DNA from: Nitrosophilus labii
Lineage (GTDB): Bacteria; Campylobacterota; Campylobacteria; Campylobacterales; Nitratiruptoraceae
DNA length: 64,000 nucleotides
Direction of reading: 5' to 3'
Assembly (NCBI RefSeq): GCF_014466985.1
Contig: NZ_AP022826.1
Location: forward strand, 868,001 to 932,000
The stretch's first letter is position 1. Each line of letters opens with the position of its first letter. A program made the translations under genes and the position numbers. Positions 46,776 to 56,463 of this stretch are shown piece by piece. The notes under the pieces were generated by a model, which was not told the origin of the DNA, searched no databases, and saw nothing but the letters and a program-made list of their open reading frames with translations.

Positions 46776-48788
46776 ATGCCTTTATCAAGGCTTAATGAAG
46801 AGCAGTTCAAGGCAGCCACGGCACCATTTGGACACAATCTCATAATTGCTAGTGCTGGAACTGGCAAAACATCTACAATTGTCGGAAGAATAGGATATCT
46901 TTTAGAACAAGGTGTAGCTAGTGAAAAAATTTTGCTTCTTACATTTACAAATAAAGCTGCCGCAGAGATGATAGCAAGAGTTTCTAACTATTTTGGCAAA
47001 AGCAAAGCTTCTAAGATTGAGGCGGGGACTTTTCATGCGGTATGTTATAGATGGCTAAAGAGAATTGAGCAAAAAGTGGTTTTAAAACAACCAAAGGAGT
47101 TAAAGACTCTCTTTAAAAGTATCTATGAAAAGAGACATTTTCACAATTTTGAAGAGAAACCTTACGCAGCTTCTTATTTGTACGATATCTACTCGTTATA
47201 TCAAAACTGTGTTAGTGATAAAAGTTTTGGAGAGTGGATAGCTGAAAAAAAAGAGGAACAAAAGATTTTTGTCGATATATATGACGATATAGCTGATGAG
47301 TTTGAAAAGACCAAAGAAAGTTATGGATTTGTAGGGTTTAACGATCTATTAATAAAAGCAAGAGAGAGTGCTGATAAAGTGGGAGAGTTTGTAGAGATTT
47401 TGGTAGATGAGTATCAAGATACCAACAATTTGCAATCTTCATTGCTAGATAGACTAAATTCAAAATCACTTTTTTGTGTAGGAGATTATGATCAAAGCAT
47501 TTATGCTTTTAATGGAGCTAATATAAATATAATAGGCGGTTTTAAAGATAAATATCCTGATGCAAAAATTTTCAATCTCTCTAAAAATTACAGATCAAGC
47601 AAATATATCCTATCTTTGGCTAACAAGGTAATTTTAAACAATGAAAGAATCTATCCAAAAAAATTGGAAGTTGTTAGAAAAGATGAGTTTGAACCTCCAA
47701 AACTTTTGGTTTATAATGAATTTTTGGAGCAGTATAAAGATATCGCTAAAAAGATAAAAGAATCATCAACTCCTTATGAAGAAATTGCGGTCATTTTTAG
47801 AAATAATTCCAGTGCCGACGGTATAGAAGCAAGTCTAAGAGAATTAGGAATTGGTTGTAAAAGAAAAGGGAGCGTCAGTTTTTTTGATGCGAAAGAGGTA
47901 AAAGCAGTTTTGGATATTGTCACACTACTTATAAATCCAAAAGATGTTATGAGTTTTATACATGTTTTGGAGTATGCAAAAGGAGTTGGACCCGCAATTG
48001 CAAAAGAGCTTTATGATGCTGCAGTTAAACTTGGCGAAGGTGATTTTTTCAAGGGGCTTTTCGATCCCATCGATATGGACAATCCTTTTGAAAGAAGAGC
48101 CAAAAATCATCAGTTGGGTCTTTTTGATGACTTTTTTCAAATAGGAAGCAAAAGTAGATTTAAAGAACTGGGTTTTGAAGAGAGGTTTAAAAAGAGTGCT
48201 CTTTTAAAACATCCTAAACTTTCAAAAGAGGGTGCTATTTTTCTTTATCACTTCTATCAGCTTTATAAAGAGCTGAAGAGGGTTTTAAATCCTTTAAGTG
48301 CGGTTTCGAAGATTGTTGATTCTAAACTGTTTGAAGAGATAAAAGAGAGTTTGGCCATAAAGAGGGCAACCTTGAAAGATGGATGTATAGATGAAAACTT
48401 GAAAGAAGAGGCTTTGATGAAAATCTACAGAAAAACTCTTCTGTTAAAAGAGTTGGCAAAACCTTATAAGGATTTGGAGAGATTTTACAACGCTTTAGTC
48501 TTAGGAAGTAGCGAGATGAGTGAAGGAAACGGGGTTAATCTTTTGACGGTACACGCAAGTAAAGGGTTAGAATTTGATGATGTTTATATTATAGATTTGG
48601 CTGACGGGCGGTTTCCAAATAGAAAATTGATAAGTAAAGGTGGAAGTCTTGAAGAGGAGAGACGTCTTTTTTATGTTGCTGCCACAAGGGCAAAAAACAG
48701 ACTATTTTTATCATACGCAAAATATGACAGAGTAAAAAGAATCGAGTTTAAACCATCTCCTTTTCTTTTTGAAGCGGGGCTGCTCTAA
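46776..48788 (+). CDS. UvrD/Rep-family ATP-dependent DNA helicase
   Basis: 670 residues, superfamily 1A. Motif I is ASAGTGKTST, motif Ia LTFTNKAAAEM, motif II VDEYQDTN, motif III GDYDQSIYAFNGAN, motif IV NYRSS, motif V TVHASKGLEFDDVYI and motif VI YVAATRAKN. It unwinds DNA 3' to 5' in repair or replication restart. Whether it is UvrD, PcrA or Rep is not settled; it is slightly shorter than E. coli UvrD. Its stop overlaps the convergent mshG-like gene's stop by three bases. Confidence 0.93.
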   Translation: MPLSRLNEEQFKAATAPFGHNLIIASAGTGKTSTIVGRIGYLLEQGVASEKILLLTFTNKAAAEMIARVSNYFGKSKASKIEAGTFHAVCYRWLKRIEQKVVLKQPKELKTLFKSIYEKRHFHNFEEKPYAASYLYDIYSLYQNCVSDKSFGEWIAEKKEEQKIFVDIYDDIADEFEKTKESYGFVGFNDLLIKARESADKVGEFVEILVDEYQDTNNLQSSLLDRLNSKSLFCVGDYDQSIYAFNGANINIIGGFKDKYPDAKIFNLSKNYRSSKYILSLANKVILNNERIYPKKLEVVRKDEFEPPKLLVYNEFLEQYKDIAKKIKESSTPYEEIAVIFRNNSSADGIEASLRELGIGCKRKGSVSFFDAKEVKAVLDIVTLLINPKDVMSFIHVLEYAKGVGPAIAKELYDAAVKLGEGDFFKGLFDPIDMDNPFERRAKNHQLGLFDDFFQIGSKSRFKELGFEERFKKSALLKHPKLSKEGAIFLYHFYQLYKELKRVLNPLSAVSKIVDSKLFEEIKESLAIKRATLKDGCIDENLKEEALMKIYRKTLLLKELAKPYKDLERFYNALVLGSSEMSEGNGVNLLTVHASKGLEFDDVYIIDLADGRFPNRKLISKGGSLEEERRLFYVAATRAKNRLFLSYAKYDRVKRIEFKPSPFLFEAGLL

Positions 48789-48802
48789 TGAGCTTTAACC
48801 GC
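48774..48802. terminator. Nested palindrome over overlapping convergent stops
   Basis: Inner arms GCTC (48782-48785) and GAGC (48790-48793) and outer arms GCGG (48774-48777) and CCGC (48799-48802) centre on the overlapping stop codons of the helicase and the inner-membrane platform gene. Short arms make it a weak call. Confidence 0.35.
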
Positions 48803-50029
48803 CTTTGCCATATCCCACATTGGTAAAAATATACCAAGAGCTAAAAGCAGTACTAGTCCCGCAATAATTGTTAACAAAATAGGCTCTAGATATGAAGACA
48901 TATTGTCTAAGATATAGTTAAATTTCATTCTGTAATAGTCGGAAACTTTTCTCATCATACTATCCATTTGACCGCTTGTTTCACCTGCAGCTATCATCTG
49001 TATGATCATATTTTCAAAAAGTTCGGTTTCTTTAAAAGCCTCCGTTAAAGAAACACCTCTTTCTACGTAAACTTTTACCATATCAAGTTTCTCTTTTATA
49101 TAGCTATTATCTACCATTGCAACTGCACTGTCGAGTGCTTCGGCAACAGGGATACCTGCTGAAACCAGTTCTGTGAAAACAAGAGTAAATCTACTTAGAG
49201 TAGCATAGTAGATAATATCTTTAATAAGATAAATTCTTAGAAGATATTTATCTACTTGATATTTAAAATTTTCGTTGTTTCTATAAAAATAGATAATTAT
49301 AAAGATTATTGTTGTAAAACCTATCAAAATCTGTAGTCCATAAGTTGAAAATGAGTGCTCTAGCCATAAAAGGATTTTTGTGGGAACAGGAAGTTCCGCA
49401 TTGAATCTTTCAAAGATGGATTTGAATTTTGGAACTACGAACATTATAAGTATAACAAAAGCTATAGCCATAGCGGAAAGCGTTATAAGCGGATATCTTA
49501 TAGCTTTTTTAAATTTTAGTATATTTTCTCTAATCTCTTCCAAAATATTTGCCAAAGTAAAAAGTGCTTCCGGCATATTGCCGGTTTGTTCTCCTAACTT
49601 AACCATTGTTACAGTTAATGAGCCTAGTTGATATTTGAAATTTTCAATTGATTCAGATAAGCTTATACCTGAGTTGATGTCTTCAGCGACTTGTCTTAAA
49701 ATTTCTGTTAATGTTTTATCCATGGAGGAATTAGCTATTTCATGTAAGGCGTCGTAGATTGGGATACCGGCGTTAGTCATAACGGCCAGCTGTCTTATAG
49801 CGGCTATGAGACTGTCTTGTTTGACTTTTTTTTCTCTTAAAAACGAGAAGATTTTATCTTGAATATCTTTGATTCTATCTTCCAAAGGTGGCGATGTCTC
49901 TTGGATTTTTATAATAATCCCGCCTTTTTTTAATTTTGCAAGATGCAGCGCCTCTTCTTTGTTTTCAGCTTTTAAAACAATGGACTCTTTTTTCCCTTTT
50001 GATAATAAGTCTAATTGATAATATTTCAT
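48785..50029 (-). CDS. Type II secretion inner-membrane platform protein (GspF/PilC, MshG/CtsF-like)
   Basis: 414 residues. Two GspF domains are visible, each with the family pattern: VMTNAGIPIYDALHEIANSS and LVSAGIPVAEALDSAVAMVD, with LGEQTGNMPEAL and AAGETSGQMDSMM. Three transmembrane helices include PLITLSAMAIAFVILIMFVV and LTIIAGLVLLLALGIFLPMW. It is the platform that couples the ATPase to pseudopilus assembly. It is the last gene of the nine-gene operon; its start overlaps the ATPase stop by four bases. Confidence 0.92.
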   Translation of the reverse strand: MKYYQLDLLSKGKKESIVLKAENKEEALHLAKLKKGGIIIKIQETSPPLEDRIKDIQDKIFSFLREKKVKQDSLIAAIRQLAVMTNAGIPIYDALHEIANSSMDKTLTEILRQVAEDINSGISLSESIENFKYQLGSLTVTMVKLGEQTGNMPEALFTLANILEEIRENILKFKKAIRYPLITLSAMAIAFVILIMFVVPKFKSIFERFNAELPVPTKILLWLEHSFSTYGLQILIGFTTIIFIIIYFYRNNENFKYQVDKYLLRIYLIKDIIYYATLSRFTLVFTELVSAGIPVAEALDSAVAMVDNSYIKEKLDMVKVYVERGVSLTEAFKETELFENMIIQMIAAGETSGQMDSMMRKVSDYYRMKFNYILDNMSSYLEPILLTIIAGLVLLLALGIFLPMWDMAKAVKAH

Positions 50030-51762
50030 GATAGCCTTGTCACCCTCAATACTTCTTCTATAGTTGTATGTCCCTCTAAAGCTTTATTTATCCCGTCTTG
50101 GAGCATAGTTATAAATCCATTTTCAATAGCGTATTTTGTTATCTTTTCCTTACTCTCTTCCCTTGCAATCATACTTGAGAGTTGATCATCCACAGTTAAA
50201 ACTTCAGAAACCATTTCCCTACCCATATATCCAGTCATATTGCAGTGTTTACAACCTTTACCTTTAAAAAACTGATAATTTTTGGGAAGATACTCTTTTA
50301 TATCTTTTTCTATATTTGGTAAAAGTACGGTTTTCTCTTTACAGTAGGGACAAATTTTTCTAACTAATCTTTGTGCCTCTATAGCAATTATAGAACCACT
50401 TACCAAATAAGGTTCAATACCCATATCTACCATTCTTGTAATTGCACTTATAGCGTCATTTGTATGAAGAGTAGATAGAACTAAGTGTCCGGTAAGAGCA
50501 GCCTGAACTGCAATTCTAAGCGTTTCTTGATCTCTTATTTCACCTATCATGACGATATCAGGGTCTTGTCTAAGAATAGACCTTAAAGCGGTAGCGAACG
50601 TAAAACCTATTTTTGGTTGAACTTGAGACTGTTGAACTAGATTCATCTGATATTCTATAGGATCTTCTACGGTTATAATCTTCTTTTCTACGCTTCTTAA
50701 CATATTCAAAGCACCGTATAGTGTTGTAGTTTTACCGCTACCTGTAGGACCAGTTACAAGGATTATACCGTATGGGGTTTTTAGAGCAGATGTGAATTTT
50801 TTGTAGTTATAATCACTCATACCTGCATCTTCTAGTTTTATCATAGCTTTTGATTTATCAAGAATCCTCATTACGATTGATTCGCCGGTCATAATAGGAA
50901 GTGTAGAAATTCTAAAATCGTACTCTTTGTTCATAATAGTAGCAGAAAATCTACCGTCTTGAGGTTTTCGTTTTTCTGCAATATCAAGATTTGCCAAAAG
51001 TTTTAATCTTGAAGATAGAGGTGGATATATATCTTTATCAAAAATAAACGTTTCAGTTAAAATACCGTCAATTCTTGATCTAATGATACAGTTTTTTTCC
51101 GTTGGTTCTATATGTATATCGCTAGCTCTTGAAATAATTGCAGTCTTTAAAATGATCTCTATGAGTCTGAGAATTGCACTTGACTCTCTAGCTTCGTTTA
51201 TATTTCCTGCATTTATCTCTTTTCTTATCTCGTTAATTAATCCTTTAATACTTTCGCTTAGTTCTAATTTATTTAAATATCTCTCTATCTGTTTAGCCGA
51301 AGCAATAGCAGGTTTTATAGGTTTTTTTGGAAAAAGTCTTTGGATAGACTCTTGTGCATTTATGTCGAGAGGATCTTTAAAAGCTACAACTATATTTATA
51401 TCTTCTTCTTTTACTATAATTGCTACAAATTTTTTAAGTTGTGATAGAGGTACTTTTGAGGCTAGTCTAAAGTCAATATCGATAGAGTCTAAGTCCAAAA
51501 AATCTATATTTAAAAGTTTTGCTAGATATTTTAAAATTTTTTCTTTCAAATCATCGGGTAGAGTTTCGATATCGTCAATATTTAAGCTACCTTCTCTAAT
51601 AAGGTCTCCAAAAAATTTTATTACGAAACTTTCACTTATAATTCCTTTAACAATCAGATTATGTAAAAGATTTTTTTCTGAAGTAGTATCATTTTTAATT
51701 TTTTGCATTACTTCAGGAGAAACCACTGACTTTTCTAAAAGTAAAGAAGTTATTTTTTCCAT
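50026..51762 (-). CDS. Type II secretion/type IV pilus assembly ATPase (GspE/PilB, MshE/CtsE-like)
   Basis: 578 residues. The N-terminal GspE domain (about 1-150) is followed by the ATPase with GPTGSGKTTTLYGAL, the Asp box VEDPIEYQMNLVQQ, Walker B RSILRQDPDIVMIGEIRD and HLVLSTLHTNDA. A tetracysteine zinc finger, CPYC...CKHC, lies near the C-terminus. It powers pseudopilus polymerisation. ATG 51762 follows GAGGA; a TTG at 51777 overlaps the upstream gene and has no Shine-Dalgarno. In Campylobacter the equivalent, CtsE, is needed for natural transformation. Confidence 0.93.
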   Translation of the reverse strand: MEKITSLLLEKSVVSPEVMQKIKNDTTSEKNLLHNLIVKGIISESFVIKFFGDLIREGSLNIDDIETLPDDLKEKILKYLAKLLNIDFLDLDSIDIDFRLASKVPLSQLKKFVAIIVKEEDINIVVAFKDPLDINAQESIQRLFPKKPIKPAIASAKQIERYLNKLELSESIKGLINEIRKEINAGNINEARESSAILRLIEIILKTAIISRASDIHIEPTEKNCIIRSRIDGILTETFIFDKDIYPPLSSRLKLLANLDIAEKRKPQDGRFSATIMNKEYDFRISTLPIMTGESIVMRILDKSKAMIKLEDAGMSDYNYKKFTSALKTPYGIILVTGPTGSGKTTTLYGALNMLRSVEKKIITVEDPIEYQMNLVQQSQVQPKIGFTFATALRSILRQDPDIVMIGEIRDQETLRIAVQAALTGHLVLSTLHTNDAISAITRMVDMGIEPYLVSGSIIAIEAQRLVRKICPYCKEKTVLLPNIEKDIKEYLPKNYQFFKGKGCKHCNMTGYMGREMVSEVLTVDDQLSSMIAREESKEKITKYAIENGFITMLQDGINKALEGHTTIEEVLRVTRLS

Positions 51763-51770
51763 ATTTTCCT

Positions 51771-52322
51771 CTACCAATATATATGTGTTTCGATTATTTT
51801 ATCTTTTTTTAGCTTCAATAATAAAATTTTAACAGGTTTTTCATCTCTTTTTAAAACAATTTCATATTTTATATCTTCTTCTTCTGGGTCTTTAAAAATA
51901 AATTTATCATTCTCTTTTTTATACTTTTTTTGGGTATATAGAGTAAAAACTTTAGATAAAATATGATCAATTTCTGGGAAGATAAGTCCTGAGATATCCA
52001 TCCCATCAAAAAGGGAATGAAAAAGTAATTTCTTTTGTGCCACAATTATTGCTAGATAGGCCGCATTTGCTCTTGCTTCTTTACTATTTTTTAAGGTAAC
52101 GGCCGGTACGGAGAGTCTATCTATATAATCTGATTTTAAACAGGAAAATGCATACATCGAGACAAGAGCTTCATCTTTTTTAAATTTATTGAAAATCATT
52201 ATTCCGTAAGAGCACACTTTTTTATACTCTTTATTTTTATAAAATTGGATCAGTTCCTCAACCGTAATACTTTTTGCAAAAGAGATTATTGAAAGTATTA
52301 TGAGTACTACAATTAGTCTCAT
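51771..52322 (-). CDS. Secreted protein of unknown function in the MSHA/Cts-like operon
   Basis: 183 residues with a signal peptide (MRLIVVLIILSIISFAKS). The mature part is helical (VEELIQFYKNKEYKKVCSYG, ALVSMYAFSCLKSDYIDRL), suggesting a TPR-like or alpha-solenoid fold, and ends in a beta-rich segment YEIVLKRDEKPVKILLLKL. Between the MshN-like and MshE-like genes there is no such gene in the Vibrio MSHA order, so this is an extra component. It overlaps the upstream gene by four bases. I do not recognise a family. Confidence 0.75.
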   Translation of the reverse strand: MRLIVVLIILSIISFAKSITVEELIQFYKNKEYKKVCSYGIMIFNKFKKDEALVSMYAFSCLKSDYIDRLSVPAVTLKNSKEARANAAYLAIIVAQKKLLFHSLFDGMDISGLIFPEIDHILSKVFTLYTQKKYKKENDKFIFKDPEEEDIKYEIVLKRDEKPVKILLLKLKKDKIIETHIYW

Positions 52323-53113
52323 TTGAATTCTCCATTTTTGATCTCTTTTAGGATTTGTTTAATTTTATAAGAGCTATTTTTTGATAAAAATGTTTCTAAA
52401 GCTTTAATGGCTTCCTCTTTTTTACCAAGTTTAACACTGGCTTTTGCAAATAAAATCCAGCTTTGAGCATTTTGACTATCTAATTCATTTGCAATTATCG
52501 CCCAATTAAGGGCTTTTTTGTAATCTTGATCCTTATAGAAAATTCGAGATAAAAAGATAGCGATTTTTGGATCTTTTGTCCTTTCAAATTTTTTAATAAG
52601 TTCATTTACTATATTACTATTGTTTCTTTTTTCGATAACTATTTTAGGTTTTTTAGGAGTCTCGTTTTGTTTGAACTTTTTCGGTTTCTCATCAATTTTT
52701 TCTCTTTTTACTTTTTTATTCTCTTTTTTTATCTTTTTAGTTTGACGCTTTTTTTCAAGATTTTCAATTTTTGCTAAAAAGTTTGTTGAGGGTTTTAAAA
52801 CGACCACTTTAGGCTCTTCTTTGATTTCTTTAATCTCTTTGTTTTTTTTAATAGTTTTGTTCTCATCTTTTTTTAAAACTATCTTTTCACTGCTTTTAAC
52901 GTTAACTTTTTGAGATATCTCTTTTTTAAACTCTTTTTTTTCATCAGTTTCTAAGTTAGCGAGAGCCATTTTTTTGATATTTGAAAAATTATAAAATATT
53001 AAAGATACGATTGATGCCGCACTTGCGACAAGTAGAAAAGATGTGATTTTTTTAAGTATTTTTCTTAATCTGTATCTTTTCCACTTTCTCTCTAATTCTT
53101 CTATCTCATACAT
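52319..53113 (-). CDS. Membrane-anchored TPR protein, MshN-like
   Basis: 264 residues. A basic N-terminus and one transmembrane helix (ITSFLLVASAASIVSLIFYN) precede a long lysine-rich periplasmic linker (about 60-165). TPR-like repeats follow, with YKKALNWAIIANELDSQNAQ, ILFAKASVKLGKKEEAIKAL and ETFLSKN. Position after an MshM-like ATPase matches MshN. It probably scaffolds the pilus-like machine across the periplasm. The strong Lys bias of the linker is notable but common in AT-rich genomes. Confidence 0.75.
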   Translation of the reverse strand: MYEIEELERKWKRYRLRKILKKITSFLLVASAASIVSLIFYNFSNIKKMALANLETDEKKEFKKEISQKVNVKSSEKIVLKKDENKTIKKNKEIKEIKEEPKVVVLKPSTNFLAKIENLEKKRQTKKIKKENKKVKREKIDEKPKKFKQNETPKKPKIVIEKRNNSNIVNELIKKFERTKDPKIAIFLSRIFYKDQDYKKALNWAIIANELDSQNAQSWILFAKASVKLGKKEEAIKALETFLSKNSSYKIKQILKEIKNGEFK

Positions 53114-53915
53114 CTATATACCCTAACTTAATAGCACTCATCTCTAAAAATTTTTTCGATATTTTAGAATAGTCGATTTTACTCGGTTTATTTTTTTCAT
53201 AATATTCGTAAATTTCAAAAAGATGATATAAAAATTTATTTGTTTCCCTATAATTTCCCTTTGTATAATGATATATAAATTTAATATGTTTTTTATTGAA
53301 TTGATTTGCTATATTAAATAGATTTCTTCCCAAAAGCTTTTTTTTAATATATGTTTCTAATTCGTTTATGGTAGGTGGTTTTAACTCTATTGTTTCCCAT
53401 ATCCTTGTTTGAAAATGTCCCTTTGCGATTAAATCTTCTTGTTCGGTTTTATGTAGTGAAACAACAAACTTAATTTTTCTTGTATCGGACAATATTCGTA
53501 TTTTTTCCATTTGGGAGTTGCTATAAAGTTGAGCTTCATCAAGTAAAACTAGTGTTGAGTTAAAACTTAATTCTCTATTTACTAGATCGACAAATTTGTT
53601 AAAATCTATATCTTCATCTTTTGAAAAAATCTTTCTATAAAGTGCTTTTGTAAAATTATGTTCATCTAAAATAGGACTTAAAAAAATGTGAACATTACTG
53701 TTAGTTTTTGATAACTCTAGATATAAACGATTTAGAAGAATACTTTTTCCTATTCCTGGTTCTCCATAGAGGAGAATCATTTTAAGAGGTTTTTTGACTG
53801 TCTCTTTAAGCTTTTTTAAAAAATAAACAGACTGATCAAGTCCTATAAATTTTTTAGCATCTTCAGTATCTACAAAACACTCTTTAGCTTCCGTATAAAG
53901 TGACTTTTTTTTCAT
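53106..53915 (-). CDS. AAA ATPase of the ExeA/MshM type (CtsP-like)
   Basis: 269 residues. Walker A is MILLYGEPGIGKSILLNRL and Walker B TLVLLDEAQLYSN; the sensor region is VVSLHKTEQ. ExeA/MshM ATPases help secretin assembly or placement; the CtsP ATPase of Campylobacter is required for transformation. No transmembrane helix is seen, unlike GspA. It begins directly after the secretin stop without a clear Shine-Dalgarno, so translation is probably coupled. Confidence 0.83.
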   Translation of the reverse strand: MKKKSLYTEAKECFVDTEDAKKFIGLDQSVYFLKKLKETVKKPLKMILLYGEPGIGKSILLNRLYLELSKTNSNVHIFLSPILDEHNFTKALYRKIFSKDEDIDFNKFVDLVNRELSFNSTLVLLDEAQLYSNSQMEKIRILSDTRKIKFVVSLHKTEQEDLIAKGHFQTRIWETIELKPPTINELETYIKKKLLGRNLFNIANQFNKKHIKFIYHYTKGNYRETNKFLYHLFEIYEYYEKNKPSKIDYSKISKKFLEMSAIKLGYIDV

Positions 53916-53916
53916 A

Positions 53917-55398
53917 CTATTTCAGTTTCGAATAGCCTAAATCTTTAAGAGAAACATTATTATTGTGAGATTTAATAATTTTTGGTTTGATTACAAATAC
54001 CAATTCGACTTTTTGATCAATTTTCTTTTCGCTTTTAAACGCATGTCCCAATATAGGTAGATCTTTAAGAATAGGTACTCCATTTATTGTTAAATTTTTG
54101 GTATTAGTAATAAGTCCGCCAATAATAATAGTTGAACCATCTTTTACTTTCAAAACGGAAGAGATCTTTTTCTCTTTAGTATCAGGAGCAATCTCTCTAA
54201 ATTTTTGTCCATCTTGCAGTTGAAGCTGTGTCGGATCTTTGAGCTCCGAGACGGAAGGATTTATTCTTAAAAGAATATGATCATCATCGGTGATTTCCGG
54301 TGTTATATTTAGTAAAATTCCTACGAAAATAGAAGATGGTGTATAGCTTTGTGTTCCTAGATTGCCAGTTTGTGTTATGGTAATAGTTGTCGGAACGTTA
54401 TAGTTTATAGTTTCACCTACAGTTATTAAAGCCGGCTGATTATTTAGAGTTAAAATTTTTGGATTTGACAAGATTGTTACATCACCTTTTGTTTCTAAAA
54501 AATTTATAAGTCCAGCCATATTTAATGTTGCCGCAAATAGTGTCGAAGCGCTACTGGTTGTAGAAAGATTAAAAAAATCGCTTCCAATACCTACATTTTC
54601 ATATTTCGCTAAGGAGTTGGTTTTAGTAAAAGTTCCTTTATCATAAGTTCCGTTGATAGCTAAATTAAATTCACTCCAGTCTATTCCTTTTGTATAGCTG
54701 TTATCAAAAGTTACGGCAAGAATAGATACATCTATTAATACTTCTTTATGTAGTCTTTCTTCTATCTTTTTTAAATAGTTTTCAACTCTTTTTATTTGAG
54801 GTAGAGTGGCTGTAACGGTAATAAGACCTGCTTCAGGATTTACTACTGGTTCAGGAGCTTTGTAAGGATCTTCTGGTCTATTTAATATATCAAATATCTC
54901 TTGTTTTGTATTTTTCCAAAAATCAAACTCATCTATAGACTCTATTTTGTTTACATCTCTAGTCTGTTTTCTACCACTATTTTGAGATTGGGCGCCTACA
55001 TCAACGGAGGCATCTGTAGTAGCTTCGCCGGTTCTTTTAGTAGTAATATAGTCCACATGAAAAGTTTTTGTTATAAGATAAGATATTTTTAAAACATTAT
55101 CTTTAAGATCGTATGAAAGATTGTTTTCAATAAGTATTATATTTAATACGTCTTCCAAAGTTGCATTTCTCAGATTAAGTTTATTTAATCTTTTTTTAAT
55201 AATTTTTTCGGCTTCTTTATCTTTTACAATAACGCTTAAAGAACATTCATCGCTTATCTGTTCAATAAATTCTGATATTTTTGTACCTGGTGCAGTTGAT
55301 ATATTAAATAGTTGCATGTCGCAATCCGCTGAAGCTACTGTACCAGTAAAAGCTATAATTGAAAAGAGATAAATGAGCCTTTTTTTTAAATAGTTCAT
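53917..55398 (-). CDS. mshL: Secretin, MshL/PilQ type (CtsD-like)
   Basis: 493 residues. Signal peptide MNYLKKRLIYLFSIIAFTG, then an N-terminal STN-like domain (FISTAPGTKISEFIEQISDE is similar to such domains: DVLNIILIENNLSY), N-domains (ITVTATLPQIKRVENYLKKI) and the secretin core with VDVSILAVTF-like strand VLIDVSILAVTFDNSY, ILSNPKILTLNNQPALITVG and IIIGGLITN. It forms the outer-membrane gated ring. ATG 55398 follows GGAGG by eight bases; the in-frame ATG at 55413 sits upstream of that Shine-Dalgarno. Confidence 0.9.
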   Translation of the reverse strand: MNYLKKRLIYLFSIIAFTGTVASADCDMQLFNISTAPGTKISEFIEQISDECSLSVIVKDKEAEKIIKKRLNKLNLRNATLEDVLNIILIENNLSYDLKDNVLKISYLITKTFHVDYITTKRTGEATTDASVDVGAQSQNSGRKQTRDVNKIESIDEFDFWKNTKQEIFDILNRPEDPYKAPEPVVNPEAGLITVTATLPQIKRVENYLKKIEERLHKEVLIDVSILAVTFDNSYTKGIDWSEFNLAINGTYDKGTFTKTNSLAKYENVGIGSDFFNLSTTSSASTLFAATLNMAGLINFLETKGDVTILSNPKILTLNNQPALITVGETINYNVPTTITITQTGNLGTQSYTPSSIFVGILLNITPEITDDDHILLRINPSVSELKDPTQLQLQDGQKFREIAPDTKEKKISSVLKVKDGSTIIIGGLITNTKNLTINGVPILKDLPILGHAFKSEKKIDQKVELVFVIKPKIIKSHNNNVSLKDLGYSKLK

Positions 55399-55414
55399 TC
55401 TTTTTGCCTCCATT

Positions 55415-55834
55415 TCAGTTTCCGCTAATTTTTATTTTTTTTGATTTTTTATGTAAATAAAGAGTAAAAGTCTTACTACCTTTTTTTAATTTGACACAGT
55501 TTGTACAAATTTTATAAAGTCTAAATCCTTTTATTTTACTGCCAAGTTTATACCATTTTCCATTTATCTTTGCTTTGTCATTTAAAATTGCGTATAGTTT
55601 ATATCTACTCGAGATATAATTACTTCTAAAACTTTTTCTTTTTATATTTGTTCTTGATTTGGTTTTGTAATAAAAAGGATCTTTCAATTTTTTAATATTA
55701 TCGTCACTTATACCTACTCTTTTAATTTTTATTTTTTCTATTATTTCATCAATTTGTTTAAGTTCACTCTGGGCGTTGGTATATGTAAAGACGATAAAAA
55801 ATGGTAAAAATAGTTTTAATAATTTATTCCCCAT
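55415..55834 (-). CDS. Small secreted protein, MshK-position
   Basis: 139 residues with a signal peptide (LLKLFLPFFIVFTYTNAQS). The mature part is basic, with a C-terminal segment YAILNDKAKINGKWYKLGSK and GFRLYKICTNCVKLKKGSKT resembling the GspC/PilP-like beta domain of MshK, and a CTNC pair. MshK is a small periplasmic partner of the secretin. It overlaps the MshJ-like gene by 19 bases. Assignment is mainly by position; CtsR of Campylobacter could be the equivalent. Confidence 0.65.
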   Translation of the reverse strand: MGNKLLKLFLPFFIVFTYTNAQSELKQIDEIIEKIKIKRVGISDDNIKKLKDPFYYKTKSRTNIKRKSFRSNYISSRYKLYAILNDKAKINGKWYKLGSKIKGFRLYKICTNCVKLKKGSKTFTLYLHKKSKKIKISGN

Positions 55835-56463
55835 ACAGATACCTTTAATTTAGTTTCTATCTCTGCGTCGCTTTTTAAATCCATCCCGTAAATATCTACA
55901 ACCAATTCACTCTGCTCTATGGAGTTTATGAATCCAACTATATTTTGAAAACCACCTTCACATCCTATCTCTATCTCTAAAACGTGTCCAAAATTATCGC
56001 TATTGTTTATATTTATAAACTCATTACTGATAAAATTAATATCAACACTATTATTTTTTGCTTTTTCTGCAATAGAGTCTAAAAATCTAGCCCATTTTTT
56101 TTCATTATACAGTAAGGTTGAAATTGTATGTATTTGATAATCTAAATATTCATTTTTATGTTTTAAGTTTATAAAATTTTCTTTTAAATTTTTAATCTCG
56201 TTTTTTAATTTTTTTATTAAAAACTCTTTATCACCATCGATTGTGATAGAAGCTATATAATTTTTATCTTCGTTTACTTTTGTCTCGATTTCTATTTTTT
56301 GATTTTTACTTTTTTGGACAATCTTTTCAGTATATGGAAACAGATATTGATATGAAATAACAAAAAAGATCAAAAATATTGAAAAATATATTATCTTTTG
56401 TTCGCTTGGTTTTTTTGATAGTAAAAAATCATCAATTTTGTCTAACACGGTTATTTTTTTCAT
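55816..56463 (-). CDS. PilO/MshJ-like inner-membrane protein
   Basis: 215 residues: a cytoplasmic start, one transmembrane helix (IIYFSIFLIFFVISYQYLF), a coiled coil (LIKKLKNEIKNLKENFINLK), and a C-terminal ferredoxin-like domain (LEIEIGCEGGFQNIVGFINS, LVVDIYGMDLKSDAEIETKL). This layout fits PilO/GspM/MshJ assembly proteins. It starts in a four-base ATGA overlap with the gene upstream. Confidence 0.78.
   Translation of the reverse strand: MKKITVLDKIDDFLLSKKPSEQKIIYFSIFLIFFVISYQYLFPYTEKIVQKSKNQKIEIETKVNEDKNYIASITIDGDKEFLIKKLKNEIKNLKENFINLKHKNEYLDYQIHTISTLLYNEKKWARFLDSIAEKAKNNSVDINFISNEFININNSDNFGHVLEIEIGCEGGFQNIVGFINSIEQSELVVDIYGMDLKSDAEIETKLKVSVWGINY

Noticed and set aside
51083-51832. Long plus-strand open frame (249 codons) opposite the secretion ATPase gene
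   Set aside because: The minus strand encodes an unmistakable GspE-type ATPase; the plus frame is Ser/Ile/Phe-rich, as expected of an antisense shadow.
55398-55413. Secretin start at ATG 55413
   Set aside because: GGAGG lies just after this ATG and eight bases before ATG 55398, which begins a proper signal peptide.
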